From Falciphora oryzae (lineage: Eukaryota > Ascomycota > Sordariomycetes > Magnaporthales > Magnaporthaceae): DNA of 64,000 bases. Shown here one piece after another: positions 46,208 through 57,193 of this stretch (position 1 is the stretch's first letter; each line of letters opens with the position of its first letter). The notes beneath the pieces were generated by a model that saw nothing but the letters and a program-made list of their open reading frames with translations, was not told where the DNA came from and searched no databases. The position numbers and the translations under genes are program-made. The stretch is taken from contig JNVV01000048.1 in the NCBI GenBank assembly GCA_000733355.1, positions 223,503-287,502 on the forward strand, read 5' to 3'.

Positions 46208-47283
46208 TTAGTAGTCCGGAGACGGGTATCGTTCGCGGGCCTTCTTGTACTCCTTGGAGTGCTTCTTGGAGGCTTTTGATTGAATGGACCTGTTTTTGAG
46301 AGGCGGGCTCGGTTAGCAAAAACGAACAGACGTCTCGCAGCAACAGTGACATTTCGCAGGAATCGGCTTGGGCACGAAAGATGAAATCGAACGAAGGTTT
46401 TCGACGATGCGCGCTCGTTCTGGAGGCTCAGAAATTGTCGAAGCGCGCTTTGTCCGCTCACCGATTTCGTGGCGAGAAACCAAAAACCAAGAGATCGGGG
46501 GGGTCCGAGGAAAAAGCACCGGGGACCGTGGGAACTACTTACGAGAGCGTCTTTTGTGTCCACTCGAGGTCGTCGCGCACTTCGTAAGCGGCGGCCATCC
46601 CCTCGGCATACCTCGCGCGGGACTTTGCGAGGCGGGCCTGGGCCTTCTTCTGCAGGTCGAGCAATTCACGGTGCTTGGCGTTCAGACCTCCGGAGCTATG
46701 ATATCATGGCGGAATTTCCGCTTCTCGTCAGCGCACACTTCAAAAGAGGTAACTAGCTGGCTCGTGCGCAGCCGCCGAGCATGGCAAGTCGGCACCCTGC
46801 GTCGGCGAAACCGGGAATCGGGAGAGGTGTGATTGCAAGGGGGCGGCAGGCGGAAACTCACACTTTGGCCTGTGTCACAGTGCAGTTGTCCATAACAACT
46901 GGGTTGCGGACCTCATCGAAGCGCTCCTGGACATACTCGTTGAAGTCGACCCCGCTGGCGGACACGGCGCTCTCGTAGTCGCCGTGGCTGCTGGCGGCAT
47001 AGCTGGCATAGCCACTCGCGTCGCCGTAGCCCGCCGCCGACGAATACATGGCCGAGGACGAGTATCCCGATCCGCTGCTGTACGAGGCCAGCCCCGCGGA
47101 TGCGGCGCTGCTGCTACCCGCAGCCTCCGACTCGGGCGGGGAGACAGAATAGGCGCCATGGCCCCTGTCGCCGACGGCGTAGTAGCCGCCGTAATGGTCC
47201 ATGTGGCCATCCTTTCCCATTGGCACTGCCATTGGGAGGGCGCCGCTGGCCGAGTAGTACTCGCTGCCGTAGGCTGACGACAT
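46208..47283 (-). CDS. KxDL-domain protein (KXD1-like, BLOC-1 subunit homologue)
   Basis: Three exons on the minus strand, 47283..46862, 46695..46543 and 46289..46208, give 218 aa. Introns are 166 and 253 nt with GTGAGT/GTAAGT donors and TAG/CAG acceptors, all in phase. Residues 1-110 are low complexity, rich in Ser, Ala, Gly and Tyr. The C-terminal half (about 110-205) is a coiled coil with the KxDL family pattern: VDFNEYVQERFDEV, LNAKHRELLDLQKKAQARL, RYAEGMAAAYEVRDDLEW and a final EYKKARERYP. It aligns by eye with yeast Kxd1, a BLOC-1 subunit acting at endosomes in Rab5/Vps21 regulation. That role is inferred. The Met at 47283 is preferred over one at 47415 because the first 44 residues of the longer form look like leader translation. 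Confidence 0.72.
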
Positions 47284-47711
47284 TGTGATGGAATGTGGAT
47301 GTGAAGAAGCAGCTCTGGGCTCCGGTGATGCCGTGGGCAAGGCTGCTGTATGCTTGAGCAGACAGCGAGGCGGAAAGATGGTGACTACAAGTCGATAGAG
47401 TGTTTGTTCCCCCAAGATGTTTGGGGAGGACGAGAGGCGGCTTTGGGAGGGTAGCTGGCGGGGAGAAATGATGACAAGACGGTGGGTATGATGCTGTTCG
47501 AGGGTGTGAGTGTGCTTGTGTGTCTGTGGTATGTGTGCTTGGGGGTATGGGCAAAGCGTAGTGTGGCGTTGGTGGAGGTCTGTGAGGAGGCGCTTTGGGA
47601 CAAGGTGTCAAGCAAGCGGCTTCGTCTGAGCAAGTCCGACTGGGGAGAACCTTGGGAAAGAAGTTCAGATGGAAGAGGAAGATGAATCAAGGAGATCAGA
47701 GTCGAACAAAG

Positions 47712-47720
47712 GGGCCCTAT
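47712..47720 (-). promoter_or_regulatory. Possible TATA element for the KxDL gene
   Basis: On the minus strand this reads GTATAAATA, about 430 nt before the start codon at 47283. Use of it would imply a leader of roughly 400 nt. Confidence 0.4.
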
Positions 47721-50700
47721 TTATACTTTTTTGCGAGGGCCCCCCTGTCGAAAAGGGCCTACGGTTTCCATAGACGTGAGTCCATGGAGGATAAGAAGTG
47801 ACGGATCTATTCGTCCGTGTCTAGGACCAACGACTGCCGGTGCTGGTCTTGACCCCGCTCGAGACGAGCATGGTGGGAGGCGGATATGACGACGGCGATG
47901 GTGGATGTGGTGATAGCCATGTCGGTCTAGTCCCATGGAGGTACACATCTGGGCCCTCCGTAACCTACCCTACCCCCTGTCTGGGATTCATGCCGTGGGG
48001 TGATCCCTGAATACACCCACTCGCTGAAGGGGAGTCGAACTCGGATTGGTCCTGGGGCGGCACGCTCGTCTGATCAGGAGGCATATAAGATAGAGACGAC
48101 AAGAGAAAAAAAAAGGCGGTGCATATGCCGAGGGGCAAATCCCACGGATTTGCATTGGTGGAGATATGGGCAAGGTAGGGGGGTGGGTGGTGTAAAGGCC
48201 TATGGAGTACCATGGCCGAAGTGAGATATGTTGGGCCATGACAGACGGCGGCCGAGGGTGTCATGGATCATGACGAAGGGGTGGGAGGGGAGAGCGAAGT
48301 GGAAGCGGGAATTATCCATATAGAGCGAAGCATTAACATCCGGAGACTCCTCGGCCATGCTTGTGAAGGCCAAAAGGCATGGTTTAGGTGACCTTTTTTG
48401 GCTGCTTAGTGCGGTGTGGGTGGGCAGAGGAAATGGCTTAGTTCGTTTTTTCCTGCTCTCGCTCTATTTTTTTTTTCTCTGGCCAGAAACCCCCCTGTCC
48501 CGTCTCAATTCCTCATCAGAGACGAGGGGGCGTGGGCGCATCCAGTCGTACAGCCAAAATGGAAACCAAGCGTCCCAATCCCCAGAGCCTGTCCAGTCGG
48601 ACAAATCAGGGACGAGGTGGCTTTGGCTGACCGGTAATGCGGTGCGGCGACGGGGATGGGGGCATGGGGAGGGATGGACACGGCAGCACAAGGAGAGCTT
48701 TCAGCACACGTCGGGCACATGGCCAGACGTGGGGACTCAGACAGAGTGGGATCTGTGCTGCGTCGGACAGTGACAGCGGGCTGGCAGTCCGCTTGCAGTT
48801 TAGGGGCCGGCCTAGCACTTGACTTGAATCGCCCGTCTGCTCGAGCTTGGGAGCTCCCTGTTTTTTTTCGACGTTGTTTTGCACCGGGCACGGCACCTCG
48901 GCGGATTCCGCTGGTTCGCCCCCTTTGAGCCGGCGGTGGCGAGAAAAGTGGCAGAAAAACAGGTAGATGGGATTTGCAGACAGGGCAGAAACGGTCCGCC
49001 CGGGGTGGATGGGGTAGCAGGCGAGGACGTCTCTCGGTTCACGGCCGGGGGTACGAGCTGGCAGTGTTTGCTGTGTCGGTGCTGGCCCCAGGAGCGGGCT
49101 TACGGATCGGACAGCTTGTACCGTGACCTCAACCCTCCATCCACTCGTCTGGCTGGCTGGTTGCCTGCTCCATTCATGCAAGACGCACCCGGAAGCGGGA
49201 CCAGCGAGGGAGGGAAGACCCCCAAGACCCAAAGGCCCAAGGCCCCAGTCAATGTCGAACAAGCGCGCTGACGCTAAAGCGGCGAGCAGAAGAGGAAGCC
49301 CAGCGATGGATTCTCGGTACGCGCGCTCTCGTTGGCTGGTCCAGGGAGAGGGCACGGCAAAGTGGTGGTGGTGCAGAGCCAGGCGACGTCGTAGGCTCAA
49401 GTCGCGGCCGTCAGGCAGAAGTGCATCATGTCGGGCACACTCATGCTCCCTTTTTTTGGTGTGTGCTGTCCAAGCTGCAACCCCAAACAAAACAGAGCCA
49501 AAAATTGAAAAAGGCGGAAAGGACCGCGGTAGGGAAGGGGCCCTTGCTGCCTGCTGTTTACCAGATTGATCTAGCCCTTTGTGGCAGTGTTCTGGCTGAT
49601 TTCTTCTGTGGTCTCTCAGGATGGAAAGTCCTCCCGCGCGTGCCTTCTCCATCGTAGCTTCTCCATCAGCGAGCGGGCGGCATTCGAGATGGAAAAATCA
49701 ATACCTCAGGTTCGTGGTACCTGCCTGTTTTCTCGCTGCCCCTCATTTGGGGGACGTCCCACCGTCTTTTCGATACTGACAGGGAAGCTGCTGGAAAATT
49801 GGCGATCGCGACCAGGGTATTTTCGAATTTCTCGAATTTTGATTGGCTGATTTTGCTTGCAGAATTACGTTTTTCGCTGGGGAATTTCAACCACCCACCT
49901 GTCCCTTTTTTGCCTTCGCTCTGTTCCACGGTCCGGCCAAGGGCTCCGCTCCACCAGCAGGCACAGCACCTCCCGCTGCATGCCCGCGTACCGAGGCACC
50001 CAGATGACCGATCCCCCAGTGCCCGGACGATGCATCACGGAATTGACTTGGCCTGGTTGGGCGGGAACGCACTTGGCTGCGAGGTCACCACATGTCTCAC
50101 TCGCCTATTGACACCAGAGCCACCGTCTCTGGTCCTGTTCTCTGTGCTCTTTGCCCTGCCTCGGGAATGAGACAGCCAACCACTGGCTGACTGGTCTTAC
50201 CAACGAGGGTCTGGGAGGTCGCTGCGCATGCGAACCAAGGGTCGAATTTCCCGCATATTCCGCCAACGGTCTCAATGTTACGGCGCGTCTTTCGTGGGTG
50301 CGGCTCGGCAATGGGCCTCTCGGAGGGAGCCAACAGGGGCAGCGTCTGGGCCCAAGCAAGGACCGCCCGCATACATATCATGTCCGCGTTACCAATCGAG
50401 GCCGCCGAGTGTGAGGAAAACGCAAACGAGGGACGACGGAGAGAATCCAATGGACCAGACCTGAGATGTCCGGCTTCTGCGCTAGCCGTTCGTCGGACCA
50501 TGCATCCCATGCACTCCAACCACTGACAGCGGCCGAGCCGGGCCCTGTCTCCCCCACAGGACCTCGATCTCGGCTACTTTTGATTCACGGCAAAGCCTCG
50601 TGACGTTTCCGAATCCTCAACGGTGTGTGCTCGGGGCATCCCACTGGCTGCCTCGGAGCAGACGTGCCTCCAGATTGGCCCTCCCCGTGATGGGCAGACA

Positions 50701-53218
50701 AGGTGGTATACTAACGGCCGAGTCGAGTTGTTTCGAACCATGTCGTGCCTCGCGATATCGAGCAAATTGAGCGCTGGCAGTGGTACTGCCTTTGCTGCTG
50801 CTGCCGCTGCTGCTTCTGACACCAGCCAGCACACAGAGAGGCATGGGAACCCTTGGCCCCGGGGCAGCTCATAGACACGTTAAGCATGTGTCTCGAGTGC
50901 AGCCTAGACCGCATCCCTCATGTTCATGTTCCGTTACACCGCATAACCGGAAAGGGCAAGAGTGGACGAGGTCGATCGAGAGATCGACGATGAGAGAGGG
51001 CTGGAGGCAACAGCAGAAAAGAAAAGTGAAATAACAAATAAATCCACAGGGGAAAAAAGCGAGCAGGAATTAATCAACCCCCACCCCCAGAACCACAGCT
51101 AACTCAATGGGGGGTGACCAGAGAACGATGCGAAGAAGCACACCGAGTCCCACCAGCCAATCCGACCCTGACCAACAAGCCCCTTCCCGCTGCTCTTAGA
51201 CCGGCCGGCATGGCGAGCGCGATTGTGAGGGAGGCAGCCCACTGCTCCCAACGCAACTGCGCCGAGGCTCATATCTGTCGAAGCTCGGCGCATCTGCTCA
51301 TCATTGATAGCTCCTGAGCTAGCCCAGCCCGGCTCTTTCCTGTCCCGTCCTGCCATTCTGTCATCCTGTCACCCCGATGCATAGTGCGGAACTTTGAAGA
51401 GGGGAAAAGGGCTAGCCGCTAGCTACAAACTTAGCATCGCTCACGAGGTATTAGCAATAAGCGGTGACTACTTAGCCCAACGGCCCAACCTCTCGGGCCC
51501 ATCGGCTAGGGATAGGCACCTCTTCTCCAACAGACGCAGTTAGCGGCAGTAGATGATGTACCTAGGTGGGCCTCCCATCCGGGTCCCCGAAAGCGCAACA
51601 GGGGCCGGGCGAATCCGGGCTCACAGGGGCGCAAGCCATAAGGCAATGGTGCATGGGGAAATGGCTGCCCAACCCGGTGGAAAAAAAAAAAAAAAAAGAA
51701 GAAAGAAATCACAGGTCGAAACCGAAGACCGGCCAGGCGGGCCCAACCACGGGGGACTACTGACACGGAGCGAACAGGCCGGCCCAAGGGATCGGCACGT
51801 GCGGAAACGGCCTTTTTTGCTGCTCGCATCCTAGGGGCCGACAATTTGCACGGGCTCACAAGTCCCAGACGTTACACTGGAATCAGATGCTATAGCCAAA
51901 GGACGCGCAGAAAACAGGCGCATGTGCAGGTACGCAATCCGGAGAGGAAGCATCGCAATATCGGGCATCTGACTCACCTGACCATCAACTTGCTCCCCCA
52001 ACGTCGTAGATCATCCCGGGGGCGTATACCAGTTGGGGCAGGCAGGTGGAATTGGTGGTCCTGGTGGTGGGTGGGAGGCGGCCACCTCCACATGCAAGAG
52101 CGGAATAGAAGAAAGAAGAAAATTGAATTGCGCCTCCCGTTTGCTTCCCTCCTCCAGCCCACCCGCGCCGCTGACATGCGGCCGTCCTCTTTTTTTTCCT
52201 TCTCTCTCTTCCATATGCAGCATGGTGGGGTTGCGTCGGTCGCCCTTCATGCTGGTAGGTGTACCTACCTGGCACCCTAGGTCCATAGCTGCCCGCCCGG
52301 CCCAAAAAAGCCCACCCCCTCGTCCCATCCTTTGGTCTGCAGCAGAAAAGCCACCCCCAAGATCTAGACGAAAGAAAGGTGCGAGGAAGCGGGAAATGAG
52401 GGGACGCGCACGCGCGACGCGGCGGCGTTGCGACCCCGAGCAAGGGGCGGCCAGTGAGGGGGGCCCCGGCCGGGCAGAGAAAAAAAAAGCTGTAAGGTTG
52501 ACTTACATATGTATGTATGCCCGCCCGGCGGCCCTGCCCTAGGCCGGTTCGGGGTTGGCATGTAGGTAGGGCAGGGCAGGGCACGAACGAACGACGGTGC
52601 GACGTCCCAAGGAGCGCAACGCAGGGAGAGAGAAGGATGAGGGGCTCCTGGCCACTCAGGGGCTGCTTGGCCTTTGCGGTCTAGGGAGGGATGTGCACAC
52701 GCCCGCTTCTGCGGGCTTTTTTTTTCTACTTGTTGTGGCGTCAGGGATTGAGGTAGCTGATGGCAGGTTGGAGTGGCCCGGCTGGAGAGTCTTTCTGCGC
52801 GCGACGGCGAGAGTGCCTCTCGTCGCAGGCGCGCTGGAGCGGCCGCCGCCATGATCGTCTGGCTCCTTGCTGCGATCCTCGGTCGCCGGCCATTAGCTGG
52901 AGAGACGTGTTCCTTCTCGGGTCTCGGGGAATTGCCCATTGAAAGTGTACAAGGGATGGGGGAAAGCGCACGAGTGGTTCGGGAATAGCCTCATCCCCCG
53001 CCACCAACACCAAGGGTTCGGGTTTTCGACCTCGCCCAAGCTGGCTGAAGCGACATAAAACTAATGGGCACGAGGAGGGCCCCTTCAAGAACCCGGTGCG
53101 AATCATGCAGTTCCTCGATACCAATTCTGTCACGGGAACGTCAGGCACCGAGGCAATGCCTACCTTTGGCCAAGCAAGACGTCATTCACCGCATGTCTGG
53201 AGACACTGGCTCCGCGAT
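47721..53218. other. Gene-poor 5.5 kb intergenic region
   Basis: Several long open frames occur (up to 348 codons on the minus strand at 48606-49652), but they read as Pro/Arg/Ser-rich translations without conserved blocks and overlap open frames on the other strand. A poly-A run lies near 51681. I support no gene here; a non-coding RNA cannot be excluded. Confidence 0.45.
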
Positions 53219-53641
53219 ATGGCAATCCAGTTCTGCGACGATTGCGGCGACACCCTGCCCACCACCGCCGATCAAAAGGTCAAATGTGACTGCTGTGGGA
53301 AGATGAATCGGAGTAAGTGTCTTCTTGAGAATATGTTATTGCATAATTGGTCCCAGACTAATCCCGATAGGACACGCTGATCGGGAAGGTCACCATAACG
53401 ACTTGGGAAAAACCCCACTGCGCCATTGCTCGCGCCAGGAGAGACGCGAAATAACACACTCACCCGCGAGACAAATTGGGCAAGCGTTGAAGAAGACTGC
53501 CGGTTCTGTGATGCGAAAGAGGCCCGATACACGACACTCCAAACCCGGGGTGCGGACGAGGGAAGCACAGTATTTTACTTCTGTCCGAAGTGCAAACGAA
53601 GGCAAGATCGATTTGATCGGCTATATAAGTTGAACGGGTGA
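53219..53641 (+). pseudogene. RNA polymerase I subunit RPA12-like zinc-ribbon gene, frame-broken
   Basis: Exon 1 (53219..53312) starts MAIQFCDDCGDTLP and gives the N-terminal zinc ribbon (CDDC ... CDCC). A GTAAGT donor, a CTAAT branch and a GATAG end at 53370 outline a 58-nt intron. The remaining part codes the C-terminal TFIIS-type ribbon: CRFC, then LQTRGADEGSTVFYFCPKC with the acidic DE tip, ending KLNG* at 53641. The linker has two frame changes: the post-intron segment (LIGKVTITT) is in one frame and hits TAA, while the C-terminal ribbon is in another. Family knowledge: RPA12 supports RNA cleavage by Pol I. The breaks indicate a pseudogene or decayed extra copy, unless the assembly has indels; it lies in a repeat-rich region, fitting decay. 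Confidence 0.7.
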
Positions 53642-54044
53642 TTTCCAAACATCGATCCTGACGCGTCCTCTAGGTACAAAGAAAACAACTAGGTTTGCGG
53701 CCATGGGCCACCGGTCTGATGTTAGATAGCAGCCGGAAACAACTGGCAGAAGGCATATGGCCGCCTCTTATAAGTGCTGTCTTCTCCTGGGTATATCCGC
53801 AGACAGGTCTGCACACTTGGCAAGGTCGTCAGGCCTATCGCCTTTGCGTTTAATGGCTTTTGCCACGATGTTGTCCGGCAGCCGGGAGTGGCGGCAAACA
53901 AACACACTCGAGGCGGGTGTGGCGGAGGTCTGGAGGCGGTCGAGCCGATAGCTAGCTGACGCCGAAGGACATTGATGTGGGGTCCAAGTGAGACAAAACT
54001 AATACAACAAGGCGAATCGAATATATATATAAACAAAAAAAAAA

Positions 54045-54100
54045 CATACAACACCGAGGATTCCCCAGTGGTCACCCACCTGAGTACTAGTTCGGCCCTC
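54045..54100 (-). pseudogene. 5S rRNA 3' fragment
   Basis: Read on the minus strand, the stretch contains GTACTCAGGTGGGTGACCAC followed by a GGGGAATCC block and ends TGTTGTATG, the hallmark 3' half of fungal 5S rRNA, then a T-rich run (54031..54044) as in a Pol III terminator. The 5' half (including the ACATACGACCA-type start) is missing; directly beyond 54100 the foldback repeat begins. It is therefore a truncated dispersed 5S copy. Confidence 0.75.
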
Positions 54101-54103
54101 ATA

Positions 54104-54326
54104 TGTTTTTGTACTGGGAGATTTTGGGAGGAAATGGGTGCCTAGGCGTCCAGAAACGGACGTTTTTGGTTCCAAAAACGGACGCCTTTGAACCCATTTG
54201 CTCCCAGCCTCACCGTATAACAAACGTATCTATGCCGCCACCCTGCACACACTATTGGGTTTCAGCCAAAATGCAGAGCCCTTTTTGGCGCTTCCGTTCT
54301 GCCCAATAGCACGATTCGGATGCGCC
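54104..54326. repeat. Foldback repeat, copy 1
   Basis: About 220 nt closely matching 57194..57439 in the same orientation. Positions 54126..54205 form an imperfect palindrome: GGGAGGAAATGGGT pairs with ACCCATTTGCTCCC, GGCGTCC with GGACGCC, and CGTTTTTGG with CCAAAAACG at the core. It has no coding capacity and looks like a MITE or foldback element. It abuts a 5S rRNA fragment. Confidence 0.85.
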
Positions 54327-54740
54327 AACCCTTGGGTTTGCTCGTATTTTTACCCAATAAACGCGCATCTCCTGCCGCGGACTCGTCTAATTTGCATGAA
54401 CATGGCAGGCAGCAGCCTACCCTGGGCGGGCAACGAAGCACCGGCAACGAAGCCCGCGGATCGCAGCTGACCTTTGGTTTTAGGCCCTTTCCTAAGGATT
54501 TACCCGCAATGCTTCTATTGCTACACGTGCAGCATGTCCCTGGAAGCGTTCGAAATTAGCCCGGAGCCAGAGCCGGCTAGGACGGACCGGCTGGACCATA
54601 TCCGGCAGCGGGCGGCAGGCGAGGTGCTCGAGGAGAAACCCACTTATGATGCCGTATTATTTCCTGACGAGGAGTTTGGACATAGGTTGGTTGCGGAAAA
54701 ACTTTCGCTGTATTTGGAGTATGGGAGAAATATGTAGAAG

Positions 54741-55078
54741 GCATGGAGAGGGCATGGAGGAGGGGGTATGGAATGAGACCATGAAAAGAGGCCATGGAAC
54801 AGATTTTGGAGAGGAGCCACGGAACAGGTCATGGAACAGGCCATGGAAAGGGGCCATGGAAAAAGGCCATGGAACAGGTCATGGAAAAGGCCATGGAAAA
54901 GGCCATGGAAAGAGGCCATGGAACAGGTCATGGAAAGGGGCTATGGAAGTGGCCATGGAAAGGGTCATGGAAAGGGTCATGGAAAGGGTCATGGAAAGGG
55001 TCATGGAAAGGGTCATGGAAAGGGTCATGGAAAGGGTCATGGAAGAGGGCCATGGAAGAGGGCCATGGAAGAGGCCAT
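54741..55078. repeat. 12-nt minisatellite (CATGGAAAGGGT type)
   Basis: Many head-to-tail copies of a 12-nt unit. It is perfect from about 54955 to 55042, with variant units (CATGGAACAGGT, CATGGAAAAGGC, CATGGAAGAGGG) on both sides. Because the unit is a multiple of three, both strands stay open as repetitive ORFs, which I do not regard as genes. Confidence 0.95.
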
Positions 55079-55210
55079 GTGTAGCGTTCGGAATGAACCT
55101 TCTCCACATCCGCCACACACCCCGCAAAAGGGCACGATGCTAAGTCATAACGCATGAATTGGCATGAGGTTCATATAGGCGCATGCGATGTCCAACACTG
55201 AACCGTCACA

Positions 55211-55312
55211 CCATGGAAGTGGCCATGGAAGAAGGCCATGGAAGTGGCGTTGGAAGTGGCGTATGGAAGTGGCGTATGGAAGTGGCGTATGAAAGTGGTG
55301 TATGGAAGTGGG
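55211..55312. repeat. Second minisatellite (GGAAGTGGCGTAT type)
   Basis: A shorter related array, units of about 12-13 nt around the motif TATGGAAGTGGCG, 130 nt after the first array. Its first units (CCATGGAAGTGG, CCATGGAAGAAGG) resemble the first array, suggesting common origin. Confidence 0.9.
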
Positions 55313-55401
55313 GTGAGTCCCCACTTGTTCTTATCTTTGGCCACCTGTCATGGCCGGGCCCTGGGAGGCACTGACTTGGCCAGACCCACTATTTGCACGA
55401 G

Positions 55402-55559
55402 TGTGATGGCGCGGCGTGCCTTGTTGGGCAGACGCAGCCAAGTCTCGTTTGCACCAAGGTACTTAAGCCCAACGTGAGATACAAGTTAGGGAACTTGGAT
55501 ATTCTTGTCCTTTTGGCCTAGTGGGATTGGGCTTTGCTAGAAATGCCAGAGCCGTGACA
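55402..55559. mobile_element. Solo LTR-like element, copy 1 (158 bp, 5-bp target duplication)
   Basis: The element starts TGTGATGGCG and ends GCCGTGACA, so TG...CA ends. It is flanked on both sides by ACGAG (55397..55401 and 55560..55564), a 5-bp target-site duplication typical of LTR retrotransposons. A second copy at 56607..56764 differs at only about six positions, mostly transversions, so there is no sign of RIP between the two. No internal retroelement genes sit next to this copy, hence solo LTR or short non-autonomous derivative. Confidence 0.82.
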
Positions 55560-55560
55560 A

Positions 55561-55680
55561 CGAGTCCTTAACTCGGTTTGCAAAGAGCGGGGCGTCTGCC
55601 CCGCGCCCTTATCTGTTGATAAGGGGAGTGGGGCCCGCATAAAGATTATCTCTACAGGCCGCCCTGCCAGGCCTACGGAC
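55561..55680. other. Row of small perfect hairpins after the solo LTR
   Basis: Consecutive inverted repeats: CGAGT-CCTTA-ACTCG (55561-55575), GCGGGGC-GTCT-GCCCCGC (55587-55604), CCCTTATC-TGTT-GATAAGGG (55606-55625) and AGGCC/GGCCT (near 55660). This may be part of an older LTR or leader region. Confidence 0.55.
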
Positions 55681-56410
55681 TCGATCTCTCCCATAGACTC
55701 TATCTTGAACTACCAATACGATACAAACGTCTAACCTCTAAAGTCCTTATTGTTGTGGCGTGGCGTGAGTCGGGCTGACTCAGCCGTGCACGTGCCACAC
55801 TGACTGACGTTCAGATGCGGGCACGAGCACGCCCACTTTGTAGATTCCCTCGTTCTCTCTCCATCTTCAATTCTAAGGTCTATTTGGTAGATTACATGCG
55901 GCCATTGTGCCGGCCCATGACACTTATCAGTGAACAAAGTTCTGGAGTTCAATAGCCGGAACACCAACAACAAAGATCTGCCAAACCTGCCACCAGGAAT
56001 TCAGCTCCCGTGTCACGGCACGTAGGGCCTCTGATGACAGATGGAGGAATCGGGGCCTATGGGACCCACCTTGGTGGGCCCAGGGCACAGAGATATCAGC
56101 ATCTCTGCCCTGCCTGGCCCTGCAGGGCCCGACTCTACTCTGAATATCATCTTTCTGCTCCATCCATTTTCACAGCCCCTACGTGCCCTGACATCCCGGA
56201 ACGCGGTGTTTCGGCATCTGTGTCACGACGTGGCATTTGAGCCCTTGACTGTGCGGAATGTGTGTGAATATTAAGTTGGAGAGGAGAAGAAAGGTGAAGG
56301 GAAGGGCGTGGCCGAAGGCCACACCTTTATCCTGTCTTCCTTCCTTACCTAATCTCCAACCAATCAGCTATCAACTCTATCAGCCACCACTCGTGGCGCC
56401 GTGCCATAAC

Positions 56411-56606
56411 AATCTGAAGGACTGCCCCGGACCCTCTGTCGAAACGATCGAGCTGATGCAAGACGTGTATTCGGAGACGGACGTGATCCTTAAACAGACC
56501 ACCGACGAGATGGCCAGTGCCTTCGGAGGCTACACTTGGCAGCAAATTCGCATCAGGTCCACCGTTAACGGACCGGATGTGACCCTGTGCACCGACACCG
56601 GATCGG
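56411..56606 (+). pseudogene. Retrotransposon polyprotein fragment ending at a retropepsin-like DTG
   Basis: An open frame ends with IRIRSTVNGPDVTLCTDTGSV and is cut by the start of the second LTR-like copy (TGTGATGG supplies the TGA stop). Hydrophobic-hydrophobic-x-DTGS is the active-site pattern of retroelement aspartic proteases. Only this short end is recognisable, so the call rests on one motif. Confidence 0.35.
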
Positions 56607-56764
56607 TGTGATGGCGCGGCGTGCCTTGTTGGGCAGACGCAGCCATGTCTCGTTTGCACCAAGGTACTAAAGCCCAACGTGAGATACAAGTTAGGGAACT
56701 TGTATATTCTCGTCCTTTTGGCCTAGTGGGATTGGGCTTTGCTAAATATGCCAGAGCCGTGACA
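56607..56764. mobile_element. Solo LTR-like element, copy 2 (158 bp)
   Basis: Same TG...CA ends and length as copy 1. The flanking 5-mers (ATCGG and TTACA) do not match, so this copy has lost or never had a simple target duplication, perhaps through recombination. Confidence 0.78.
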
Positions 56765-57193
56765 TTACACAACGTTCTTCTGGGTGGCTGATGCTGTCCA
56801 TGGTACCTGCCTGCAAGGCGTCCACCTCGTGGGGTGTTACACCCCTACTGGCTCTCACAGGGTAGATTTCCGGGTGGGCCATGGAGAAGAGCAGTGTCAA
56901 GCCTGTTGGGGGGTCAATTGTCTGTAGCGGAAGATCATGTATTTTGTAGGAAAAGGCCCTTTGGGCCTCGCGCGCGGAGGGACGAGATAGCCCTGCCACA
57001 AGCGGGCCCCACGTAACACTCAATTCCTTATCGATGACGCGATAAGAGGATTGGGTGCACGGGTCAACCCAACCAAACTAGCTAGTAGTCGTCAGGGGCC
57101 CTACGTGCCGCGAGGGTGGGGCGCTAATGTTGTGGCCTGAGGTTAAGGACCCCGAATCCCATTTTCACCGTGAATTTCAATCCTGCCCTCGGA
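56765..57193. other. Stretch without gene between LTR copy 2 and foldback copy 2
   Basis: No coding region or repeat I can support. Confidence 0.4.

Noticed and set aside
48030..48060. tRNA-like B box (GTTCGACTCCCC on minus strand)
   Set aside because: The flanking bases do not form a T stem or acceptor stem, so no cloverleaf.
48606..49652. 348-codon open frame on the minus strand
   Set aside because: Translation is Pro/Ser/Arg-rich without conserved blocks, overlaps other long open frames on both strands, and has no splice or codon-bias support; GC-rich DNA gives few stops by chance.
53313..53641. Reading the RPA12-like gene as intact through its intron
   Set aside because: Splicing at the visible sites leads into a frame without the C-terminal zinc ribbon; the ribbon is in another frame.
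54741..55078. Possible CRISPR array
   Set aside because: Units are contiguous 12-mers without spacers; a minisatellite in a fungal genome.
54646..55143. 165-codon repetitive open frame over the minisatellite
   Set aside because: Exists only because the repeat unit is a multiple of three; open in several frames and on both strands.
55402..56764. One non-autonomous retroelement with two LTRs and a 1 kb interior
   Set aside because: Copy 1 has its own target duplication on both sides, and outer flanks of the pair do not match, so they are better seen as separate insertions.
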